This document shows, piece by piece, positions 57,111 to 64,000 of a stretch of 64,000 nt of DNA. Source of the DNA: Capitulum mitella. Taxonomy: Eukaryota > Arthropoda > Thecostraca > Pollicipedomorpha > Pollicipedidae. Under the pieces are notes generated by a model. The model had not been told where the DNA came from. It searched no databases and saw nothing but the letters and a program-made list of their open reading frames with translations. The first letter of the stretch is position 1; each line of letters starts with the position of its first letter. The stretch is taken from positions 11,968,393-12,032,392 of the forward strand of contig CP099851.1 in assembly GCA_030062745.1 (NCBI GenBank), in the 5' to 3' direction. The translations under genes and the position numbers were made by a program.

Positions 57111-58304
57111 CCCTATTCCCGGAGGGCTAGACGGTATGGCCGATTCCCGGCAGGGGGGGCGGATTCGGCCCCCCCCCCTGAGATCTCGAGAACTACGAAT
57201 CCGATTTCATCGCAACAAAGGCAATTGATTTGCCGTGACGTGAACTACACTTCTATAAAAAAAAATTTCAAAATTTCAAAATTTGTGGATACAGGGGGGC
57301 AAAAATGTCAAAATGGGGGTACTTTTTGACTTCTTACAACTCCGTTGTTTATGGACCGATTTCGATGAAACTGGCATCAATCGAGAGATTATGGATAGGG
57401 CTTTTACCATGGGTATGCAAATGTGAAATGTTGAGAAAATTCATGAGCGTTCACAGGGTTTGAAAAATAGGGGGATTAGTTTTCTAATAACTGAATGAAC
57501 AAAAGAGGCCAAAACACTTTTTTGGCTTCTGCTAGTCATGTTATGCTAAAGAAGTACAAATCGCATTACAATGTTTGTATAATGTTAGCATAGGCGGTGC
57601 CAGGGACATAAAAAAGGGGAACTGTGTGGTCACGTTCTTCGATCAACTTGTGACCTTTGACCTTAAATGCCTCCAGTGACCTTGTGGTGACCTGGAATGA
57701 TGTCGTGTGCATTCATTATTATCTTTAAACGTTTTTAATCGTTGATTCACTCTATTCAAAATTCATTTTTTGGTTTTGCGTGTAGGGTACTCGCACTGAT
57801 ATTTTAGATCATAGCTCCGTGACCCGACCTGATATCAAGCTGAAACTTGGTACACAAGTAGAGGGCACCTTTCTACGTAATATATATTCTGGGTTTGGCA
57901 TTTGAGAAAACGGCGCCGAAATTATAGCGAAAAAACAAATTTTGACTTTTGACCTTGACCTGACCTTGTAAATTGGACTCAGATAAACATAATTACATAT
58001 GCACATTTCCCAACTATTTAGCTATACATTTATATAAAATTTTAAGCTCTATCTTAAAAACTCCGTTTTTGGCAGACATTTTCCTTTTACCCTCAACATG
58101 GCCAAAAATGGCCTGAGGTGTCTCCCAAAAACGTTGTCTGGCTCCGCCCCTGAGCAAAATAGAATTTCGAAATTTTGTCACGGCGCGTAGAATGAATAGC
58201 TAGGAAAAGTGACCAAGTTTCGTGAAGTTGCGTTAAAAAGCCTGGAATTGGCAAGCAAAAAACCCGAGGAGGGGCGGATTCCACCCCCCCTGCCGGGAAT
58301 AGGG
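57111..58304 (+). mobile_element. R-family element R4, complete and youngest-looking
   Basis: Complete 1194-base copy with TTAA on both sides (57107-57110 and 58305-58308), left end CCCTATTCCCGG and right end CCGGGAATAGGG. Inside the left end the octamer ATTCCCGG recurs 28 bases further in, followed by CAGGGGGGGCGGATTCGG and C-tract; the right end has the hairpin directly. It contains a perfect TGACCTTTGACCT (57651-57663) and TGACCTTGACCTGACCTTG (57950-57968). No coding capacity. It is the closest match to R1. Confidence 0.75.
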
Positions 58305-58308
58305 TTAA

Positions 58309-58837
58309 GGTACATAAGGTACTAAGCTTTACTTAAAGTATCTTAAGGCACTAAACCTTACTTATCTTTAACAGAGGTATCACCCGTGGTGTCAATGGCC
58401 TATACACTATAGTCCTTACTTCAATTAAGGTCACCTAAGCCAAAATCATGAGTGGATGTCAATGCCTTCTGTAACCTTTCATCGCCCTTGGAAGGACCAT
58501 GTGACCAAAAATGCTGATTTAGACAGTAACAGTTGTTTGAGTTCCTATTGTTTGCCCGAAGTCGTTTTTGCGCTTCGAGAGCGTTCCGCATCTTTCGTCT
58601 CATGGGAGCCAATGAAAACCACAATCCGCCGTCCTGACCTCGTTTGCGCCCGCCTGTAAGGTCACCACTTGACTTAAAAGAGTCAGATTGGGTGCCATGG
58701 TGTAGCTAAAGGACCAAATTGCACGATAATTTCTGTTTCGTTATTCTATCACGTCAGGTTTAGAAATAGGTGGGGTCACAAACACCTCGCACCCTGGTCT
58801 GTCGAAGGTGGCCAAATAGCAAACCCTGGCGAGGGAT
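58309..58837. other. Short non-coding stretch between R4 and R6
   Basis: Repeated TAAGGTACTAA-type words at 58305-58380, otherwise nothing recognised. Confidence 0.4.
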
Positions 58838-60290
58838 ACGATGACCACTTAATCTTATTTCCGTTCCCACAGCGGTAGGGCGCATGCCCGTATGAGAAGG
58901 GGGGCGGGGGTTCTTCGCCTCCCGCCTCCCCCGAGACCTCAAGAACTACCCGTCTGATTTCGTCGCAACAAACGACCATGGATTCGCCATGACGTAAACT
59001 ACATTTCTTTCGCCCAACAGGGGGTACGACGCTCCCCCCAGTGACTTTTGGTGATAGAAAAAGTTGGCGCGCGCAGCGCGTTGAAATTTTCAGTACCTTT
59101 TCTTGTATCTTCCGCTAATGTTCTGTAGGGTTTTCAACTTCCCGTTGTGTCAGACCGCTGGTCTGGGTCAAGTAAAAGTGCCCAACCTCCGATGTTTTTT
59201 TTAAAGTATTTTACGGACTTCGCCGCGCGAATGATCGACCTGAACATTTCAGAAATAGTAGACGAGGACATTCCTAGTAATTGTTTACATACGGGCTTTG
59301 TTTTTTGGGTCATGATCAATGACCTGAGGTCAGCTCAGTTCCCCGCCCTTCTCCCTATTTGTAACGGTTATGAATCATGTCTTCCGCTTGTTAGTGCCTG
59401 AAATACATTCCTGCGCCAAAATAGTCATTAACACGACAAATAGTGTTGACCCACATGAAGGGTCATGAGGTCAAGTGAGGTGACATTTGGGGTGAGCTGG
59501 CCAGACGGAGTCTTCAAACTTCGTTGTGATGATCCCTGCGGTACAAATAAACAATGAAGCCGATTTCGCAGTTCAAAGTTGCATCAAAACATTTCCAAGC
59601 TCTGATAAGACCTTAGGTCATCTGAGGTCATGCCAGGTCACCGTAGTAGAAGCTAAGTTTACATCTAAATATCCAGCTCTGGTATATATCATGAGACAAC
59701 GACCAATCTTTGCATAAAACCAGGCGTTCTTCAAATCAGATTATGGTTCTATATCAGGTCCGATCATGTGACCAACCTTATATAGCACCCTCTTGATCAC
59801 GGTTGTGGGACCCAAAATGGTGCAATCCAAAAGTAGTCCTTGCCCTTTTGTTTGCGGTGTTATTGATCTTCGGCATAACACAACATAAAGTAAAAGAAAA
59901 ATGGCTCAGTGTTAGGTCAGGTCGCAAGCTAATATCAGGTCGCGTCGGATTATAGTAAACTGAGCTCTCGGATTTACAGCATTTGTGCATGTTTGCCTAG
60001 TCATTTATTTATACACTAATGTAAAATTGTAAATTCTATCTTAAAAGCAATGTTTTTGGTAACCGTATTTTTACCTTCAGCAGTGTCAAAAATGGCCAAA
60101 GATGCTTCCCAACAACATAGCCTGGCTCCATCCCTAACCAGAATATAATTTTGAAAATTTCGCATGATACATAGGACAAAAATAATGGAAAAATAACCAA
60201 GTTGCGTGAGGCTGCTTCAAAAATTCTGGAAATGAAAGGCAAAAAACCTGAAGGGAGTTTCTGAAGTCCCCCATACGGAAACAGAGTTCA
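58838..60290 (+). mobile_element. R-family element R6, heavily diverged
   Basis: The left part (58880-59010) matches the R left end: G/C-tract hairpin, GAGACCTCAAGAACTACCCG and CGCCATGACGTAAACTACATTT. The middle (59040-59990) is largely unlike other R copies but rich in AGGTCA half-sites. The right part (60000-60290) matches again (TTAAAAGCAATGTTTTTGG, GCCTGGCTCCATCCCT, GGCAAAAAACC). The sequence following it matches that following R3, so R3 and R6 seem to be one insertion duplicated with the cuticle gene. Confidence 0.5.
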
Positions 60291-61180
60291 GTCATGTCAC
60301 TTTTCTTACAGCCCACTTTCTCAGTTTTTGTCACCACATGCACAATGAACGTGCGAAGAGGTTTGCGGCAGAGGATATTTGGAGATGCTGTGATTACTCG
60401 TATAAAGATGCGCGGGGGCAACGGGTATTAAAAGGGTCATTCCCTTAATCAATGGGTGGTAAATATCACAGATAATGAGGAGGGATTTTTCGTCCAAGTT
60501 CTAGCTTATCCAACAAAAATGTTTTGAAGTACGCTGTTACATAGATTGTGTAAAGTGTGTATGGACATGAACTTAATGTTGAATGCAAGCTTCTTTTGAT
60601 AAACAGTTCTTAGGTCAGAAGACCTTTAGTACTCTTTTGTACGTATTTGGAACGACTAAGAACATGTTGGTTATACTGCGTTATGGATGCAAGTTTCCTT
60701 ATAACAAGATGGCTAAGAACTCGTTTTAATGTAAATGCGTCTCAAACAGCTGCTCAGAATCCGGTCCGATATGCCTGAGAAAGCTTGTTTTATAGCCATT
60801 TTTGCGTCTTGTAATAACACAGATTTGGTTTTCGTAGAATTTGATGCCAACTTTTAGATAAAGTCCCAGTACTGTGCTGCGATAGCAGGGTAAGCACGAT
60901 GACATTGTGACAGGAAACGCTGCCTGGAAAGGTGTAATGTACTTTCGCAAAAAAGGACAACTACCGCAATTCGCTGTGTTTGCAGCCGTCTAATTAAAGT
61001 CGAGTTAACTTGGTGCATTTCAGCAATGGCAAAAGTTTATATGTCACCAGCTTTTGTTATCGGAAAGCTGAATAACTTGTTGCATTTCAGCGATGGCAAA
61101 AAACTTCTCTTGTCGATGGATTTCAAAATCCTCGTGTTGACTCACTTTTTCGCATGCTCAGATTTGGCCATATCCCGGTC
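60291..61180. other. Upstream region of cuticle gene C
   Basis: No gene; shared with the upstream region of gene B (blocks near 60320 and 60885). The word CATTTCAGC.ATGGCAAAA occurs twice at about 61015-61100, a local duplication of roughly 70 bases. Confidence 0.45.
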
Positions 61181-61305
61181 CGGTGGTTTCCAAATCTGCC
61201 CGGATGGATGGCAGAGCGTCATGGTCGCCTCGGCTAGTCGAGAGGTCGAGAGACAGCTGACTGCCGGGAATAAAAACCGGCCGGTGTCCACCGGCGGGCA
61301 TCAGT
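61181..61305 (+). promoter_or_regulatory. Promoter of cuticle gene C
   Basis: TATA element AATAAAAA at 61269-61276 and initiator TCAGT at 61301-61305 (+1 A at 61303), about 32 bases apart. The upstream block 61181-61268 carries the same three conserved words as the promoters of genes A and B. The leader to the ATG is 27 bases. Confidence 0.75.
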
Positions 61306-61329
61306 CTCTGACACAGACCAGCAGCAGAC

Positions 61330-62554
61330 ATGCAGCTGGTGCGTGCGCGGGAGTGGCGGTGACCAGCGAGTGGTCGCCCCACTGTGACCACTCGTTGTGG
61401 TCATGCGGTGGTGTGATTTTATAGTGGTGATTTTAGAGACCCGTGTTACTGGTGGACCCTGGAGAGGTGCACCGCTTGTACCTGTGCTCCTGCTTCTTGT
61501 AACGATGGAAATGTGTGTTTTAACATTCGAACGCGCCCAGATATGTTTTGTCATCCAGATGTATCTAAGCAATAGCTGTTCAGATATGGACAGTGGCACC
61601 TGGCTGCAAAGCAAACGCTCATGGATGACAATTTTTCGGCAAATTAGATTTTACCGAGTCAAAATATTCCGGTGCCTACTGGAATAAATTCAGCGTGTTC
61701 TCTTAATTTCAGTTCACGGTTGTCTTCCTCGTTGCCTCTGTGGCGGCTGCACCGCAGCCCCAGGACTTCATCCAGGACTTCAATCAAGACTTTAACCAGG
61801 ACTTCGGCGGCCAGCAGTTCATTAGCAGCGGACAGCCCGAAATCCGCATCCTCAGTCAGAAGTTCGAACAGGATGTTAACGGGAACTACGAGTACAGCTA
61901 TGAACAGGACAACGGACAGCGGGTAAGAAATGCTGGATTTCATGACGTCATGAACTTTGGTAAGTGGCTTGCTGAGTGTTATAACGAAAACCGATGACTA
62001 TGTATCTTTGATTTGTGTGCCGCGTTCAAAGTTTAAACGAAGTTACAGAGAAACGAAAGCTGCACGGACCGGACATATCTTCGTGTTTTTAAACCATCCA
62101 CTCGTCACTTTTTCGGGAGTCGGCGTCAAAAATTTTCCTCGTTCGTACTACATGATTTCGGCTGTCTTCACGTATTCGTTTTCATTTCCCATTGCGTATT
62201 GTATCTTCAGTATTTCTTCTTCAGGTAGAGGAAGTGGGTCAGGTACAGCCCGGGTCAGAACCGGAAACTGGCAGCATCCGCCAGCAGGGCAGCTACCAGT
62301 TCGTCGCTGACGACGGCCAGACCTACCAGGTCAGCTATGTGGCCGACGAGGGTGGCTTCCAGCCGCAGGGCGCCCACCTGCCGCAGCCGCCGGCTCAGAT
62401 CCCCGAGTACGAACAGCTGAGACGGGACTACCCGCAGCTGTTCTGGGCTGAAAACGGCGGAGCCGGCATCGTTCTCAACGATCAGCAGTTCAACCAGCAA
62501 CAGTTTATTGACCAACCGTTTGACCAGCAGTTCATTGACCAGCAGTTCGTTTAA
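61330..62554 (+). CDS. RR-1 cuticle protein C, three exons
   Basis: Exons 61330-61338 (MQL), 61713-61922 and 62225-62554. Donors are CTG/GTGCGT and CGG/GTAAGA; acceptors are TTAATTTCAG and TTCTTCAG; both introns are phase 0 (374 and 302 bases). Protein of 182 residues: signal peptide MQLFTVVFLVASVAAA, QDF repeats, and the RR-1 domain with [47 protein letters not shown] split over the usual positions, then PEYEQLRRDYPQLFWAE and a tail of repeated DQQF units. It is the closest of the three to the RR-1 consensus. Secreted chitin-binding cuticle component; likely expressed with genes A and B, given the shared promoter block. Confidence 0.9.
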
Positions 62555-64000
62555 CAACAGTTCAACGGTCGGTACGAGCAGAGGATGTACTGAATTGTGT
62601 AATGCTCTTCATTTTGCCAAAAGTGCCCATTTGTTTTGTCTGTGGTTTTGTTATAGCAATAACTTTGTGATTGTTAGCACTGACATGCAGCTCATATATT
62701 TGCGTCCTTTTCCACCTCACCCAAATAGACAAAACATGCGGCTTTTGCTATGCTGTGCAAGTGACAATCATACGTGTATCTCTGCAAGCAGAGAATTGTT
62801 TGTATGTATGTTAATGCAGATGTACCAATATATGTGATCATTCCGAGTATCTTTAGCTCTTATGTAATGGATTTGACCAAGACGGGTGTGGTATGCAGCA
62901 ATCGGCAGTGAAGGCTGTGAAAATGCAAATTCGTTTAGTGTATCGGAAAACGCGACGGGACAAAAAAAAACGTTTAGAGTATCATCAGACGTCCGTTAAC
63001 GCCCTGAGCCACGGGAATGTTCCCAGCTGTGGGTCTGTCTGCATTGATTCAGAACAAAAACAGCAATCAAAGGTCTGTCATTGTCCGCACTTATCAACCC
63101 CCAGAACACAGTGAAATGTTAGGAAAGAAAGGTTTGAAAAGTTTTTTATTTGTCCGTTTTCGACCTTCGTTCCTGAGTCATTGTTCCGGCAGAATTCTGT
63201 GTCGGATGGAACGGTGGGTTTTCGCGTTTACGTTTAAAGTTACGGAAAGCATTCCTCCGATGACCAGAGCCATGTTTTTGTGTGTTTGGGACTGTTTTCC
63301 CGGTGGTCTTTCGGGGACCAAAGACAAACTGCTTGCACTGAAATTAAGTGACATTTCCTACGTAGTTTTTCGTGTTGTCACTTCAACATGTCAACGTTTA
63401 TAACCCAGGATCTGTTCCTGGAGACGTTTTTGGGAACATATCAGTCCATTTCACTGATGTTTCAGACTAATGCTGACTTGTTTAGTTATCGGCGTTGTAA
63501 GCCAATATTCATCATAGCTATAGTTTCAACGCATGAAATGTATCACCATCATAGTCTATAAAATGTATGAAGACCTCAAAAATGGATCCAAGAGGGATCA
63601 CATGGAGTAATTGAAGGCTATGTGTGAGTGGACTCTGTTTGCTTAAAAACAATATACGGCCGGAGAAACAAAGGTCTTACACCTCCTACTATGATATGAA
63701 AGACGAAATTGGAAGGGAATATAAATGTCCTTAAAGGACTGAGCCAGGGAAAGAAAATTCAGAATGCTCCGAGTTCGATTCACACGTACCAATGGTGCAC
63801 AGTGATCTAATCATTGATCGCAGTCATGGACGTCGCGAAAGGGAGGGGGACGGGGATGCTTGCACCCAGTCTCAAACAAAGGGGATCCACCCCTTCCCAC
63901 ATCAGGGACGGAAGTGTAAAAAGACTTAAATAATCAAGCATGCAAGACTGAACTCTAATGAAATCGTTGGCCACTACCCCAGGCAGCGAGAGAATACACA
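62555..64000. other. 3' flank of cuticle gene C to window end
   Basis: The first 300 bases resemble the 3' flank of gene A (CAATATATG.GATCA...GTATCTTTA..TC at 44700 and 62829). From 62940 to about 63830 the duplicated flank block follows. No further gene; the last 170 bases hold a GGGAGGGGGACGGGGATGC stretch like a G-tract repeat end. Confidence 0.45.

Larger units (their letters stand above)
56380..63830 (+). repeat. Segmental duplication copy C (contains cuticle gene C)
   Basis: Matches copy B (46330-53040) in order, as detailed there, but holds an extra young R element (R4, 57111-58304) absent from B. The 3' block (62940-63830) includes GCATGAAATGTATCACC and GAGTTCGATTCACACGTACC, matching 52810-53000. 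Limits are approximate. Confidence 0.6.

Noticed and set aside
1-64000. CRISPR arrays, rRNA genes, spliceosomal RNA genes, bacterial-type operons
   Set aside because: I looked for regular spacer/repeat units and conserved RNA motifs and found none; the repeats here are dispersed or microsatellite-like.
1-64000. LTR retroelements, endogenous viruses, Polintons
   Set aside because: No paired long terminal repeats and no gag, integrase, capsid or envelope-like segments were recognised; the retroelement traces are LINE-like or possibly Penelope-like.

Overview
This is an animal nuclear genome window, most likely from an arthropod and probably a crustacean. The evidence is a set of spliced cuticle-protein genes with a Rebers-Riddiford RR-1 chitin-binding domain, arthropod-type core promoters (TATA plus a TCAGT initiator), short introns, abundant microsatellites and many dispersed transposon remnants. 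Barnacles (Thecostraca) are my best guess, but that is only an impression from the style of the cuticle proteins. Nothing bacterial is present: no operons, CRISPR arrays or Shine-Dalgarno-led genes.

Layout. 1-8 kb: two minus-strand copies of an intronless gene for a secreted, cysteine-rich, PAN/Apple-like protein. One copy is intact (2037-3014); the other (5408-6383) is almost identical over its centre but carries one extra base. They lie among repeat copies. 8-16 kb: mostly non-coding, with dispersed repeats, AT- and TG-microsatellites and two GGAATC/GATTCC-rich blocks. 16.9-18.9 kb: a minus-strand RR-1 cuticle gene with three exons. 19-26 kb: non-coding, with a CT microsatellite, a GC-rich island and a repeat copy. 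26-29.5 kb: a nest, in which a pogo/Tigger-type DNA transposon (26304-28377) with clear inverted ends and TA target duplication sits inside an older TTAA-type repeat. 29.5-43 kb: non-coding, with a GC-rich island, a 0.22 kb fold-back and a decayed LINE reverse transcriptase (about 39.0-40.4 kb). 43-64 kb: three plus-strand RR-1 cuticle genes (43.3, 49.2 and 61.3 kb). They lie in at least three diverged copies of a larger segmental duplication that also carries promoter, flank and repeat sequence. A degenerate GC-rich minisatellite (53.2-54.8 kb) lies between copies two and three.

How the genes work together. The four RR-1 genes share one structure: exon 1 codes for only three residues (MQL or MSL), exon 2 for the rest of the signal peptide, the QDF repeats and the start of the RR domain, and exon 3 for the chitin-binding core and a Q/F-rich tail. 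They should encode secreted structural proteins of the chitinous cuticle, and the three tandem copies share a conserved proximal promoter. The PAN-like pair is probably also secreted, but its role is unknown.

The most striking unexplained element is a family of about 1.2 kb non-coding repeats, here called R, with at least seven copies or fragments. The best copies are flanked by TTAA and end in a CCCTATTCCCGG inverted repeat, which suggests non-autonomous piggyBac-like transposons. Next to the ends sit G-tract hairpins, with an extra stretch at the left end only, and inside lie perfect nuclear-receptor-type motifs. A second family, S, shows the same end architecture with different sequence. 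Family names R and S are working labels used only here.
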